In this document: positions 13,746 to 28,300 of the stretch, piece by piece
Numbering within the stretch: the stretch's first letter is position 1
How the letters are laid out: each line of letters starts with the position of its first letter
NCBI GenBank assembly: GCA_037975125.1
Contig: CM075857.1
Coordinates: 42,483,172 to 42,547,171 of the forward strand
Reading direction: 5' to 3'
Length of the DNA stretch: 64,000 nucleotides
DNA from: Latrodectus hesperus
Lineage: Eukaryota > Arthropoda > Arachnida > Araneae > Theridiidae
The notes under the pieces: generated by a model
What the model saw: only the letters and a program-made list of their open reading frames with translations
The model's database searches: none
Told to the model about the DNA's origin: nothing
Program-made: the position numbers and the translations under genes

Positions 13746-14275
13746 GTTGTTTCTAAGAAATAGAGAATATTTTATGTTAATCATGACAAGGTGGTCCACA
13801 TGCTATTTCACCAAACAACAGTTCATACATTCTATTAACAGTACATCGAGACAGAAATGAAGCTGTTCATCGTGTAATCCAACAATGAGAATTATATCAA
13901 TCACGTAGATAATGAAATATATGATTGATTACGCTTTAGCGGACATATCGGCTGCTGATAATATTACAATAGTCGATACTACCAATCTGACCTAGCTGTC
14001 TATGAGCACAAAATCTTGTTGCCAATTAGCTTATGCATGAACTCCAGTAAAAACGGTAATAAATATCAATTTGCACTCCAAAATTTCAGTTTTATCTCGA
14101 TGAAGTATGCATACTATAAATATTAAATATCAGATAAATACTAGTATTTAGTATCTTACAATTTTTCTTCTTCTTTTCTGAAATAAATGCAGTTTATTTT
14201 TATATGGTTTATAAGAATTTCATTAGTGTTTATATTATGGTTTTATAATATTCTTTTTCTTCTTCCTGATTGACT
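13746..14275. other. No gene seen
   Basis: AT-rich spacer with no supported feature. Confidence 0.4.
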
Positions 14276-14482
14276 TTACAGCCAGGGATAAGTCTTTGCT
14301 TGCTTCACAATTTCTTTCCAGACCATTCTAGCTCCAGTCTTCCTCTTCCAGTTGGTTATCTTCAAATATTTTATATCATTCAGCACGTCATCCAGACATC
14401 TTCTTTTTTGGTCTTTCCTTGGTCTGTTGCACATTGGCTTCCTGTATAAGAATTTTGTCATGTGGTTATCAGTTTGACTCAC
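14276..14482 (-). pseudogene. Non-LTR retrotransposon polyprotein, C-terminal tail
   Basis: A 68-residue minus-strand frame with RPRKDQKRRCLDDVLNDIKY, then NWKRKTGARMVWKEIVKQAK, ending YPWL-stop. This is the closing pattern of many arthropod endonuclease/reverse transcriptase polyproteins (GRPR..W.DDV..DL, NW...A..R..W...V..AK.HPGL, recalled from memory). Only this tail is present, as expected for a 5'-truncated copy. The Gly-Arg-Pro-Arg motif is changed to Asn-Arg-Pro-Arg. Confidence 0.5.
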
Positions 14483-15957
14483 GATGTGGTCCAGCTAAGA
14501 TAACGGTTGGGCCTTCATAAATTTCACTGTCTTTGCCATTAAATAGTACTTCCCTATTAGCTCTTATTTTTCATAGATAACTATTTACATTTGAATTGGT
14601 CCATATATCTTTTTCAATATTTTACATTCAAATATTCTTAATAACTTTTAGTGTCAGGGTTGAAGTCTCACAACAATATGTCACCAAGGTTGGATAATTG
14701 TTTTGTGTATCTTTAATTTAATCAAGTTGGTTTTATAGTACTTTTGTAATATTTTCTATCATTATACATTTATAAACTATAAGGCTATGTTTGCCTCTAT
14801 GTTCACGATTATCAAGTCTCCAGATTATATGCAGTCAATCATTTTCAATCGACGCGCTGACAGCATAAACTTATTCAGAGATTTTTCCACGATTTTTGTA
14901 ATTAAAGATTCATTTCATATTGAGATTAAAGGTAAATTAATGATTTGTTCTATTTAGCAGTTCCAAAATTTCTCCACGCATGAAATTAGTCATTAATTTT
15001 TGTAAATGCTTTAATTTATAATTTAATTATTTGCTTTGTTTGAAAGCACTTTCTTACACTTCTTTAAAACTTTGATACGTTTTTTAAAGTGTGTCATTTT
15101 TTATGCGATAAATTTTTTTCTATAATATGTAAGAAAACGTATTTGCTATTAATATTTATGAAATTTCTGAGCATATTTTTATATATGTCATTTATGCGGT
15201 CCCTATCTATTGAACAAAAAACAAGTTTAACTGTAGTGTATGATTATTTTCAACATTTTATTTGAAAAAAATGCACAACTCTTCTTAATTTATAAATTAT
15301 TCTTATTTTTTTAATTCAGTACACTTTGCTTCAATTATCAATTAACCTTTTTCGCTCTCTAATATGATCAAATAAGCAATTATCGATATTTTAAAGTACT
15401 TTTTACATACTTATATATTGTTCATAAAAATATCCCGTTCATAATAATTAAATAGCACCTTTACCTTAGTTATTTGAAAAATAATTTTTTATATAATTGT
15501 TTTAAGTATAAAATAAAAGCAATGGCAAAGTAGATCAAAATCCAATTTAGAAGAAAATGTGAAAATTATGCTTGCCATTATCCTAGATTTGAAAATGTAA
15601 AATGATACAAATGATAAAAAAAAAAAAGTATGGAATAAATTTAGAACTGAGATTAGAAACAAATGTGTAAATAGTCGAATCAAAAAATACAGACATCAGA
15701 TTTTTTTTTCGTAAAACAAAACAGAAGCGATAAGCTGAGAAATATGATTTTGCTATAAAAAAAATAGTTTACATTTTAAAGTATTATTACATACATTTAT
15801 TACATAATACCTCATAACCGCGAAAATAAGAAAGAAATATTTTATGTCCTTATCAGCGTTATTGACTACAGAAAATAAACAAACAGCAAATAACTAGATC
15901 ATAAGCGAAAACATTCATTTATAAAAGGGAATAAAAACATATAAAAAAATATATCAC
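14483..15957. other. AT-rich sequence, no gene seen
   Basis: Homopolymer-rich DNA with no supported gene. The minus-strand frame at 15489-15683 is Phe/Leu/Ser-rich, as expected for random AT-rich sequence. Confidence 0.4.
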
Positions 15958-16028
15958 CTTTCTGATTTCTTCTTTTGCGCCACAAATGCCATTACCGCGT
16001 TGGCGTTTTTCACGAAAGGTACCCGATT
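15958..16028 (-). CDS. Candidate internal exon of an unknown minus-strand gene
   Basis: On the minus strand a long pyrimidine tract (TTCTTTTTTTTTCTTTCTAG) ends in AG directly before 16028. A 71-base segment follows that is much less AT-rich than its surroundings, and then AAAG|GTGATA, an acceptable but not ideal donor. Frame 1 reads NRVPFVKNANAVMAF, then VAQKKKSE, and is fully open. A second frame (SGTFREKRQRGNGICGAKEE) is also open, so the frame is uncertain. I do not recognise the product, and no partner exons were identified. It may instead be a conserved noncoding element. Confidence 0.3.
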
Positions 16029-16555
16029 CTAGAAAGAAAAAAAAAGAATGATAATAACAGGACGATTGTGTGGGGTAGTTTTCGATCGAAGGTGTAGAGG
16101 ATTTTTTCTTCGATGAAATAATTACACTGATTAAGAAAAAACAATGAATAAAATTCGGAAATAAGTATGGTTTCCTGTAAAATTATACAGATTCATAAAC
16201 ATTTTCATTCTTTCAGCAAATTTATGAAACCTTTATCATTGTTTTAAATGCAATCATAATAAAGTAATTTAAAATACGAAAAATGATACTTTACGGTTTA
16301 TAACATAAGTTGATAAATGTATAGAAGAATGCTATGCTGGTGATTATCAAAATAATTACAAAAATATTAACACCTTAGATTTATAAAGAATTCTTTTTTA
16401 GTATTGGGTAGCATTGTTTTTGGCATGTTATATAGCTTGCATTCTTCTAGTAATTTTTTTATTTTTATTATAGTATTATAGTATTTTAGCTATCATACAT
16501 GTTTATTGATAGCGCTGGATAGCTTTTAGAGCAACATTGTATCATTCTTCATGGA
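16029..16555. other. No gene seen
   Basis: AT-rich spacer. The repeated 'atagtattatagtattttagc' near 16470-16490 is local low complexity. Confidence 0.4.
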
Positions 16556-16559
16556 GATA

Positions 16560-17410
16560 TAGTAAAATTTCTGGGAGAAATGGTATTGGAGGATATAGAT
16601 TCTTCTGAACAGTCTAAAATAGACCATAAACGTTCAATAGTCCAAGGTAGATGTTTAACTTCGTCTTCGTTCTCATCTAACCAAGATTGAAGAAGTTTTG
16701 CTGCAGGGATAGGTGCATTATCATCTTGGAAAATTCAATCTCCTGGAAAAAACAAAGCAAGCTCTTTGCATCATAAGATGGATCTGATGAGCTAAACTTT
16801 TTCTTTCTCCTCAACGATTCTATTCTTCAGGACTACGATTGGTCCAGCAAAAACCATGACACGACTGACCATATCATAACAGATCCATTTTTATGCTTAA
16901 CAGATGAAAAGAGATAATCAAGATCTTATACTTGTGCAAGTATCCTCTAAATGACTTCTTGCATGAAAAAATGTGAAAGATGATTCGTCAAACCATATTA
17001 CTTCTACTTAACAGTTGTTGAGGTTTCTTGAGTGGGACACCATTGTGGGTGATGTTTGGCATTAACATCTGTGACAATAGACTCGGGAATAGAACTTGGG
17101 ACAATAGAAGGTGACCTCTAACTGCAATCATTGACTCTGGAGAATTCAGATGCTGATTGAGGTTTGCGGCCACTTTTGATGCAATTGTTCGGTTTTTAGA
17201 CATTACAATCCACTTCAGTACTAGTGTGATATCTTTCCCTGAACCTCTCTTTAAGTCTATTATTTTACTTTACCGAGCTTGTCTTGCCCCGCTGCTCTAT
17301 ATTGTCATGACTTTAAAAACTCCTAAATGTTGGAACGCTTCCGTCATACTTGCTCCAGTTAGACGGGCTTTTACAGTATAGCCTCTTTGAGAATCGAAGA
17401 GATACGACAT
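16560..17410 (-). pseudogene. Decayed Tc1/Tc3-like transposase
   Basis: Minus-strand reading finds, in order, NRTIASKVAANLNQHLNSP (DNA-binding region, about 17203-17145), a decayed WFDESSFTFF around the first catalytic Asp (near 16995), VMIWS-like residues (near 16880), FQDDNAPI with the second Asp (near 16735), and a tail EDEVKHLPW...IERLWSIL (near 16670-16620). A short deletion removed the SPDLN stretch just before the Glu-containing IERLW block. The pieces lie in different frames with stops between, so it is a fossil. This subfamily differs from the Tc1 elements at 3.4-4.2 and 48-49 kb. Confidence 0.75.
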
Positions 17411-19307
17411 TTCATACTTTAAATAATAAATACAATAGTCTTACAGAAATTCAATAATGCTACCTCTTATTACCATTTCTATTTATAAAATAAACTGGTA
17501 GCTATATTATTATATTTTAATGCTGACATTGCCATATTTTTAATTATCATTGCCCTTTCAAAAATAACTGCACGTAATTTCTTACAATAGGCAAATCAAT
17601 TGGACAATGTGATATTTATTACATTCTATGTATATTCAGTTTCTTATGTATTTAGGTATGTAAACTTTATTAAATGCAAGTGATTTTTATTTATTTATTT
17701 ATTCCTAAGGATGTTATATACCCTGTCATTATAAACGTCACCGTTAAAGCTCCAAAACCATTAATGTGCACATTATCTAGCTAATTTGCAGACTGACTAA
17801 TTTGTAGCATTAAGTGCAAGATCAAAAGTTTTTCACAACTTACTAAGTAAAGTAATGTGTTACTTTACTTAGAGTAAAGTGTTACTTTATTTAGAGTTAC
17901 TGTGTTGCTTTACTTAGAGTTACTTTACTTAGAGTAAGTAATGTGCACATTACCTAAGGTAATATGAGCTTAATGGTTGTTGTGTCATAGAAATTGAGTT
18001 ATTGAGAAACTGATTCTTTCAATTAATTTATTGCTTATTGATGGTTTGAGGTTGATTTTTAGCAATCGCGCGAGAAATAAGTAATATAATGTTAATTTCC
18101 TTAAATGAAATAATATTTTTAAATGTTTGATTCATTGTATTACAGTCTTTAGTTTATTGATCATTGATTTTATCAGCTAAAATTTATTGATTTCTTTAAT
18201 CGTATTAACTTGATTCTTCTCATACCGAAAAACAAAAAACATCATATTAAATAAGTGTGAAGAAATGTCGCTGCTGTTGCAGAAAATGCCTTATTTTCAT
18301 TTTAATGAGTACCTAGAAGGTAATGCACATGTTATCTTCAAAAAGGCGCACTCTAATTCATACTATAATGTATATTTTTGTTTAATTTGTATCTATATTG
18401 TTCACATTATATTATTTAAAAAATAGTTCATTTTTAAAATATCTCTGTTAGAATGTATGTAAAATTTTATCAGTAATAGTGCATGAACTATCTACACAAA
18501 GAAGGAAATAATTTGTATTTAAAATAGTTTTTTTTTCCAAAAATCTAAAAAATAATTTTTGTATTTCAAGGGAAATTGAATTGAAGGCACGAAATGGTAT
18601 TTCTTTCTTACAAATCTATCACGTACTAGCAAAATCGCCCCACGTGTCATCAGGGCAACTCGCGTTATAAATTTGACACCATTGAAAAAAGAGTGCAATT
18701 CTAAAATGAGGTGAATCCTAAATTTCCTCGAATAAAATCCTGCATAGCCTTCCAACTCCTTCAATTTTTGTATGAAAAACTAAAATATGAAACAAACATT
18801 TAGGCAGTTTTCAAGAATACTAAATTTCTTTGAAATTTACAAAGAAAATGTATAAGTAAAATTAAATGATATTACTTATTCCTTATTTTATGTTATAAAC
18901 ACTTTATTTTGATATTAAAGATAAAAAAAAGTTGTTAAAGATATTAAAATTAAAGAGTTCAAGTTATTTTCAGTTTTAAAAATAAGTATGTAAGTAGTAG
19001 TAAAAGTTTGGTTTCAGAATATTTTATAACTAACATTCATTAATTACAAATAATTTTATTGAATTTTATGTAGAAAAATTTTTTAAAAAGAATATATGTT
19101 ATATATTTTTTGCATGAGTTCTTTTATAAAAAAAATCTCTTATATAAAATTTACTCAGTCATGGGTGTTTTACATTAAAAAAAATGGTATCTTAATTTAA
19201 AATTACATAACTGACATTATTAACACTGACATTAAATAAAACAATAATTCTATGTATTACAGGATATAAATATATAGTTTAAATAAAATCCTAGTACATG
19301 CAATATA
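17411..19307. other. AT-rich sequence with a short repeat cluster
   Basis: No supported gene. The minus-strand frame at 18519-18764 contains a somewhat protein-like stretch (VALMTRGAILLVRDRFVRKK) that I cannot place in a family, and its flanks show no clear splice sites. Confidence 0.35.
17838..17948. repeat. Short tandem/inverted repeat of 'gttactttacttagagtaa'
   Basis: The words 'gttactttacttagagt' and 'agtaaagt' recur about four times, partly as mutual inverse complements, with spacing of about 18-30 bases. Confidence 0.7.
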
Positions 19308-19595
19308 CATGCTCGTTAAATCTGTGGAATCGAAATGTCCTGTGGTCAGTCGTTGAGCAGTTATGGGTGTAATGATCTTGAGAAAATTTCTTTCCCCTTC
19401 AGATCAATGTCAAAATTGTGGGAGTGGATACTCTGGTGGGGCCATCTATCGGAGGAGTTTAGAGCAAAGTCGTACTTTCATTTTCACGGTGCTCTAGTTA
19501 TTCAAAAAACGCACCCTATTGACTTAAATTCGCATAGCCAACGGCACAGTCAGCTTGTCTTGTCCAAGTATCATAAGTTACAGCAACAAATAAAA
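19308..19595 (+). mobile_element. SINE family A, 5'-truncated
   Basis: Matches the body of the element at 943-1318 from 'catgctcgttaaatctgtgg' onward, through the shared blocks 'gatcaatgtcaaaattg', 'ggtggggccatctatcgg' and 'cgcatagccaacgg'. The tRNA-like head is missing. The open frame across it is accidental. Confidence 0.75.
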
Positions 19596-21268
<1,673 letters not shown>

Positions 21269-21654
21269 CCGATAAAAACACTACTTTGAATGTAGAAACA
21301 CAGAGCATCTTTTTCGTATACTTAATTTATATAAAGACTGCATTCTTTAGTGAAGGAATGCTGTGTAATTGCTTTAAGCTTTAAAAAGCTAAAAATATTT
21401 AATAAAAACAAAAAAGATTATATTTCTGAGAACATTAGTTTAATATTCAAGACTTCTCATTAAGTTATTTTTTAGAAACAGCCGTTAACTGAATGAGCAA
21501 AACATAATTTGAATGTTTGTAGATTATTGTTTGATAACTTGTTCCGCGGAAAATCTATCTGGACTTTTTTTAAACACTCTCATATCATATTCTCTCCCGA
21601 TATTTTATTAATACTGTCTTGCGCTTTCATATGACCCAAGAAGGAATTCTAAAA

Positions 21655-21800
21655 ACGTGCTCTCCTCTTCAACAGATCAATCAATTCAAAGTTAGAAATG
21701 TGACATCCATACCCTACTATTTAACCGTGGTGAGAATCGAACCTGCAAGTATTTTAACGTTAGACCATGATAAGTCTGCTTTTCTATATCTTGTAAATAC
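21655..21800 (-). mobile_element. tRNA-like SINE head fragment
   Basis: The minus strand carries 'tcatggtctaacgttaaaa' (A-box-like) and 'ggttcgattctcacc' (B-box) about 30 bases apart, as in the other SINE heads. The plus-strand frame at 21619-21834 runs through it by chance. Confidence 0.5.
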
Positions 21801-21834
21801 ACAAAGTTATGCAATTTATGAATTTGAAAAATAG

Positions 21835-22355
21835 AGTTTCCAAATTTGATTTCAAAGATTAGCTTAATTCATTGCCTCCAAAACAAACAGTTTGCTCGAA
21901 AATTTATTTGAAAAGTATTCGTCTTTATAATTTTTCTTCTTCCAATTGATTAATTCATTTTCTTTTTCCAATTACACATTTCTTACAGTTTTCCATGCAA
22001 ATGTTTTTGTGCTGATTGCTTATTACCTCTGCAGGAGATTCTCTGTATGATAAGAGAGGATAACGAGATAATCATTTCTGAACTAGATTCAACAGAGGGT
22101 CAATTATTAAAAATTTTGACTAAGAAGGAAATGTTAAAAATATTTAATTTTTCGGTTATCTTTTGTTCGTGTCTAAAACATTCTTTGATATTACTTCAAA
22201 CACACAAACAGCACTTTGATTTTTCTAAATTTAAATTCCTATTTTTTTTGCGAAAATTATTTTTTTTAGTTGAAAAATATGAATTTAATAATCGACATGA
22301 AATTAAATACTCTATGAAATAGAATATAATACGGAAATATTTATCTACTTTTGTC
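21835..22355. other. AT-rich sequence, no gene seen
   Basis: Short frames on both strands have AT-driven composition only. Confidence 0.4.
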
Positions 22356-22356
22356 A

Positions 22357-22685
22357 GTTGTTGTTGTTGTTGCTTATCCTCCATGTCTGACGGAGTCAGA
22401 CTAGATCCACGAGTTCGTTGACTGTAAGGAAGTCGAAGACTAAAAGAGGATTGCTAAAGAGATCCTCCCTAGAGAGACCCATACAATCCAAAAGATGCTC
22501 AGGAGAAGCCTGATGATTTTGGCACTTGGTGCAGGTGACGAAAGTTTTCCTGCCCTCGTTGAAAGTGAGGCACTTAATATGACCGCTAGCAAGTCTTGAG
22601 AGAACAGTCCGGGTACGTCTGTCACACGGGACACGGGTCACACTTTTGTCAGTAAAACTTATGTGCCCCACATTGATTAAAGCTT
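22357..22685 (-). pseudogene. Non-LTR retrotransposon 3' end (RNase H region tail)
   Basis: The minus-strand frame contains LSRLASGHIKCLTF, then TCTKCQNHQASPEHLLDC, and ends VFDFLTVNELVDLV-stop. This arrangement (RLxxGHIKxLTF, a Cys-x2-Cys zinc knuckle with ASPEHxLxC, FDFLRVNxLxDLV) is the C-terminus of Jockey/R1-clade polyproteins common in arthropods. After the stop come about 25 bases and then a (CAA)n tail (GTT repeats near 22359-22371 on the plus strand), the usual simple-repeat 3' end of such elements. The 5' end is truncated near 22685. Confidence 0.72.
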
Positions 22686-22689
22686 AATA

Positions 22690-23975
22690 TTTTAATGCTG
22701 CAATTTAAAAAATGGATATATATGTGCATACATAAAAAATTTATTGATGTTTTAATATGTCATAATTTATTAAATACAATATTTTATGCAATATTATGCA
22801 TTATATTTTTGCTTTTTAAAAAAATAAGTTTAAATACAATATTATACTGAAACTGTTGAAATAATATCCAAAATTAATTATATTAGTTTTTTACAACCAT
22901 TAAATGTTTCTACATTCTTTATAAAAGAAAGAGTATTTATACAAAGAAATATTTGAGATTCAACCTTTTTATAAAAAAATTTTTTATCGAAAACAAAAAT
23001 CTAATTATCTTACAAAATGTTTGTAAAAATCTCATCATATTACTATAAACAATAGCTGTAGAAATGAAATGATAAAAATCCATGTATCCAATTACTTTAC
23101 GATATATTTTATAAAGATTAAGAGTTTTTCGTTTCATTAATTTCAAATATAAAATTACTTTATTCATATCTGATTTTAATTACTGAAATGAAATTGCATT
23201 TTTAAATTATAGAATCTTTTTTTATTTATGTTTAGATGTTTCCTAAATTTTTGTATCTGAAAATGGAAATCAGTTATTTTTCCATTAGTGCTAAGCCTTA
23301 GAAAAGTATTGTTTGTGAAAAAAAAATTCTTGGATTTAAAAGATGTATTTTTTTGCCACAGAGCTATGAAAAACAGCTTTACGAAATGCATGTAAATTCT
23401 TACGATCTAGAAGTGGAAACATTTTTAAATTTACAATAAGCTTTTCTTTGTCAGTTATGCACGACAACATATGAGTTTTCTTTTCTAGTTTCATAGTAAC
23501 TTTTTGCAATTCTTTTTTCCAGCCTTAACTGGAAACATTTTCTTTATTCAACAGAAGAATTTAAATATAAACTGCTAGGAAATGTTTTTGATTTGTTATT
23601 AAGTTTTCAAATTTTTTTAAATTTCATTACTGCTAATAATAGTAAATTTTACATCCATTTTTCTTAGCATAGTTATATTTCAACTTTGACAACAGAATAA
23701 ATTAATGTTACTCTCATTTATAAATTAAAATATACCTTATTATCTACTAATCCATTCTATAGAGAAGTCCTTAATTAAGGAAAAGTTGACAAATAAAGAA
23801 ATAAAGCATTAATATTTGTGATTTTAAGACACCCCCCGTGTTTTTCGAACTGCCGAAACCACTTTCACTTGACAAGTTTAAAACGCAATTCTATCGCAAC
23901 AGACCAAAGCCTAGTATTTCCAAAAATAAACTGAAAACCTAATTATTCGTCTTTTATTTATTACCTTATTTTTGA
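22690..23975. other. AT-rich sequence, no gene seen
   Basis: No supported feature. Open frames on the minus strand at 22937-23391 are Phe/Lys/Asn-rich and lack domains. Confidence 0.4.
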
Positions 23976-23980
23976 TTACC

Positions 23981-24353
23981 GATTTCCTGCTTGATTTGGT
24001 ACTAGATAGCAATGTTTAGTTCTTTCGGTAAAGTCATCCTATATGGTCCGATTCTGCTCATTGCACATTTATATCGGTTTCCTGCTTGGTTTGCTACTAG
24101 ATAGCAATGCTTGGTTCCTTCGGTAAAGTCATCCACATGGTCCAATTCCGCTCATTGCACATTTATATCGATTTCCTGCTTGGTTTGCTACTAGATAGCA
24201 ATGCTTGGTTCCTTCGGTAAAGTCATCCACATAGTCCGATTCCGCTCATTGCACATTTATATCGATTTCCTGCTTGGTTTGCTACTAGACAGCAATGCTT
24301 GGTTCCTTCGGTAAAGTCATCCATATCGTCCGATTCTACTCATTGCACATTTA
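23981..24353. repeat. Tandem array, 4 copies of about 94 bp
   Basis: Units start at 23981, 24076, 24170 and 24264, each beginning G(A/G)TTTCCTGCTTG and ending 'cattgcacatttat'. The second to fourth copies are nearly identical; the first is more diverged. No open frame runs through it. Confidence 0.92.
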
Positions 24354-24414
24354 TGGAAATATAAGTACAAGCTCACAATCAGAAATAAATCTTTAGTAGA
24401 AATTTTATTGGTTG

Positions 24415-24590
24415 GGTAGTCGCTCAATAGTCATTTTTTTGCACACGAGGGGTAATTAGACCGGGACCTATTGTTTAAAGTGATTCCGAATCACTACAAA
24501 CATCCATGCCCTATGTGGGATTCAAACCCATAAACTGCTGAACCGAAGGCAAAAGCGCTAACCCTTTGCCCGACAGTTATATCCTTATGA
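24415..24590 (-). mobile_element. tRNA-derived SINE, family B
   Basis: Shares with 715-880 the sequences 'cgctcaatagtcatttttttg', 'gcacacgagg', 'taattagaccgggacct' and the head 'gctgaaccgaaggcaaaagc'. The minus-strand B-box 'gggtttgaatccc' is well preserved. Confidence 0.65.
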
Positions 24591-24745
24591 GAGGACATTA
24601 AATGGATTTTGATTGGGGATGAACTGCAAATGTATTTTTTACAAAACAATTATGCATTTTCTTATTGATGATGAGTGAAAAGTTTATCTGAATTTTGTAT
24701 TTGCCAGATGAGTTCCCCTGAACCTGAAACATTTTTCTATTCCAG

Positions 24746-24861
24746 GCCTAAAAGTCGCAGAAGAGAGTGTGAGAAGGATGGTGTCAGCCATGCAGCTGGA
24801 AACTGTGTCTGGGGAGATGGAGGAGCTCGAGTTGGAAGCACATCATATTCTCCTCAATGAT
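24746..24861 (+). CDS. Rhomboid-related protein, N-terminal cytoplasmic exon (partial gene)
   Basis: A 116-base exon preceded by a pyrimidine tract ending TTCTATTCCAG and followed by the consensus donor GTAAGT. The frame that ends in phase 0 is open: after a split codon (two bases, gc) it has 38 codons, including AEESVRRMVSAMQLETVS and an acidic stretch EMEELELEAHHILLND. Both properties fit the poorly conserved cytoplasmic tail ahead of the EF-hands in RHBDL proteins. The exon enters in phase 1, so an upstream exon is needed unless translation starts at an internal Met. It ends in phase 0, which fits the micro-exon at 37510. Assignment to the same gene is inferred from phase, strand and order; the exon alone has no diagnostic motif. 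Confidence 0.6.
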
Positions 24862-25076
24862 GTAAGTGAATTCATCCGAAAATCATTATTTTTTATCTTA
24901 ATTTTTTGAATGTGGATTTAAAGCATGAAATTAATTTTAAAGCAATTATAAGACATAGTTAGAAATATAAGATGTAGTATATTGATTTCCAAAAGATCTG
25001 TATCTGAATTTATACCAAATATTAGGAGTGAAAAGTTAAGAAAACCGAAAAATCTTATTTCTGAATGATAAATCTT

Positions 25077-25325
25077 TTGGTCATTGAGCAGTTACCATGG
25101 ATGTAACGTTCAGGAGAAAACTTCCTCCCCCTTCATATCAATGTCAAAATTGAGGCAGTGGATCCTCTGGTGGGGCCATCTATCGGATGAATTTAGAGCA
25201 AAGTCATACTTTTACCTTTGTGGTGTTCTGGTTCTGGAAAGAGGCACCCTACAGACTTAAATTTGCATAGCCAACGACATAGCGAGCTTGGCTTGTTCAA
25301 GTGTTATAACTAATAACAACAAATC
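25077..25325 (+). mobile_element. SINE family A, 5'-truncated
   Basis: Matches the body of 943-1318 from 'ggtcattgagcagttaccat' on, with the blocks 'atatcaatgtcaaaattgag' and 'ggatcctctggtggggccat'. It lies inside the intron after 24861, in the same orientation as the gene. Confidence 0.75.
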
Positions 25326-28300
25326 CCTTATGGGTTATTCTAAAGAAAACGTAACAATTCTATAATTATAATATTTATAGTAGTAATAAAAAAATCAAAA
25401 TTTTGTTGTCTATTGAATAATTTTCTAATTTTTTTCAATCCTAAGGTAATGCATATATTTATAGGAGGCAACAACATTTATTTAGACGATTGTGACAATT
25501 ATTTGACACAAAATCTATGTTATGATTTCTGTTACTAATCTGCTTAATCAGCATTGTGAATGTGATACATAGATTAAAAATAAAAAAAATCTTTGAAGTT
25601 TCCTTCAAAATACAATAAAAGGAGTTATTATTAGAAATTTTTTATTGTATTATTTTATATTTTTATAGAACTTCTTTCTATTAATATTCGTTTTATTATC
25701 ATTTCATTTGAATACCATATAATAGCATCACTGATTATAAATTTTTAATATTAATTTCTTAATAATTTTCCTAAAAAATATAATGATTGTTATTATAGTC
25801 TTGAGCGCGTTTCATGTTTATCTACCAATTACTGCTTTCTAAGTCATAAAACGAAAGTTGATAATTTTGAACATCAATCAAAAGATAGACACCAAAATTG
25901 TCATCTAAAAATTTACTTTTTCAAAACCACATCTTATATTTAATATTGGAAATATAGCAAATAAAGCTACAAATTATTTGTTAATCTTAAATTATTTGTT
26001 AATCTTATATTCTAGAAAGTTATTTTAGATTTGGCTAAATTCTAAATGCAATCTTTACATACACATCTCAAATTCATTACAGTACATCCATGACATTCTT
26101 AGAATATTTTGAAATTTAAACAGTCGTAAAATTGAAGAACTCTTTAAAATTTATGTAAGTGAACTTCATATGAGTTGCTCTCACAAAAGAGCTAAGTACA
26201 TGTGTTTCCTGATTAGGACCTTTAGATATCTTTTCTGAATAAATTCTTGAACTTTTTAAATTTAAAACACATTGCTTTTCAAGAACTTTGTTTATTTGAT
26301 AAATGTTTTCAAATAATTTTCAGGGAAAGAGAGATACGATGTAAACTAAGCTTCGCAAATTAAATGTCACGTTGAAAATCCAAAGCAAAATTATTGAATA
26401 TCGCTTCAGAGATTTAACTTTATATTCCGAGAATTTAGTCCTAAAATTCGATCAAATTTAAAAATATGTTTTTAAGTTCGATTTTTTGTAACATTTCATG
26501 TATTTAAAACATCTTAAAATAAGTTACCTCTTTAAATTGCCAAAGCTTAAAATGTCAGACCTGAGCCATTTGCTATTTTGTTCTACATTTAATTAAATTC
26601 TTAGAAATTTTCACAATTTTTAAGCCTCAAAACTTGCGTCAAACTTATTATGTTGTCCGTCATTTAAGTGCACTATTCTTTTTTTAATTTATTTTTATTA
26701 TAAAAAATAACAGATCAATTAACGATGGATTTTTTGTTACTCTACTTACTATTTATCCCCAGGGTTCAACAAATTATTCCATATCATGAAGTGGAAAATC
26801 ACTCTATTTTGACGTGAAGAAATTATTAATCTAAGCTTTCAATTTCACTCGATTGTAGAACGCAAGGCCTTGAGATACAGTTGAAAAGTATTTGGACGTG
26901 TAGAAATCCGAAGACGCGAAGTCAGGACAGGAACTAATAGAGTATATACACCAATTGGTGACTTTTTTCGTCGCCATTTAATTCTAACGCTGTTGCCATT
27001 TAAAGAAACCGTATATATAACACAGGAATAACGTAAAACACGAGGTAAAAAAACCAAACCTGGCTACAAAAAAATCCAAAAAAAGCAACAAAAATTCCAA
27101 TTATAACATCAAAGTTAAAACCAGAAACGCTATAATCAAAACAAATAACGGCAGAGTTGCCGAGAAATTCCTTGGGGGATATATCATACTTATACCTCAG
27201 GACAATACTTTGAATATACCCCAGCTAAATTTTTGAACGGCCTTTCTTGATCATTTTGGTGATGTGAGTAGGATGTTGTCGTTTTGTCAAAGAATCCTTA
27301 CCACTGATCTGGTCATTTTTGTTGGATAGCTTTATTGGTTGTTTTGTTTTATTGATTGTTGTATGTAACGAGCTAACGAGGATGCCCAATTCAATCATCG
27401 ACCAAAATATGTGCAATGTGCATGCCTTTAAAATCAAATCATCTTTAGGTTGTTTAAACCTATGTTAAGTCGTTTTAAGAATCCTCCATATTTTGCTCTG
27501 CACTTCACAGATCTCTTGAGGAAATTCCAGGATTTTAGTAGCTTGATTAAATACAAAATGAAATGTGTTAAAAATGTTCTGTTTTGTATACTTCATAACA
27601 CATTTTAAGTACCTGAAAAGAATAAGAAGTTTATCTACAAAAAAAACTGAATGTATAATAATTGTAAAGCACATAATTCTCTCTAAAATGTTATTGAAAC
27701 TCACAGTCAAAATATCTCATTTTTCACTCAAAAGTTTCACTTAAAAAAGCAAATTATGGGCTTATCCATTATTTAAAACTTATCAAATTGTACTTAGTTG
27801 AAAACTAATTAAATTTACAAAATGTAAGGAAAAATTAATTGCAAATTAATGATACAAAAAATTTAATTATTTGATCGGTTTATTTATTATTCATTTTTCA
27901 TAATTAAAGAACTGTTTAATAATATTAATATTCCAATCATACAGCAAATACATATAAGAATTAATTTTTCAAAGTTTATATTTCCCTGCTAGTTACAGGT
28001 ATTCACTACAGGGTATTTCACCATTTCATTATAACTGCATTTCTTTTCATTATTTCTCAGCTTGTCTAATAAACTTCGACAGCAATCAAATGTTCATTTT
28101 CATTAAGATCACTTTTTTTATTCCATGTTATTTTTTTTTTGTTCATAAAACAAACTGATCTTGTGTATATAAGAACATTAGTTTTTTTTTTTGCGTCTTA
28201 TAAAAATCAGTGTTTTTTATGTATAGTTTTTACTGTTATTTTCTTATATAGCTTAATTAGATTTTGCCAAAAAACTTAAAATCCGAACTAGTAAAGATCA

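Noticed and set aside
23981..24353. A CRISPR-like array
   Set aside because: The whole 94-bp unit repeats without unique spacers; it is an ordinary tandem repeat in a eukaryotic genome.
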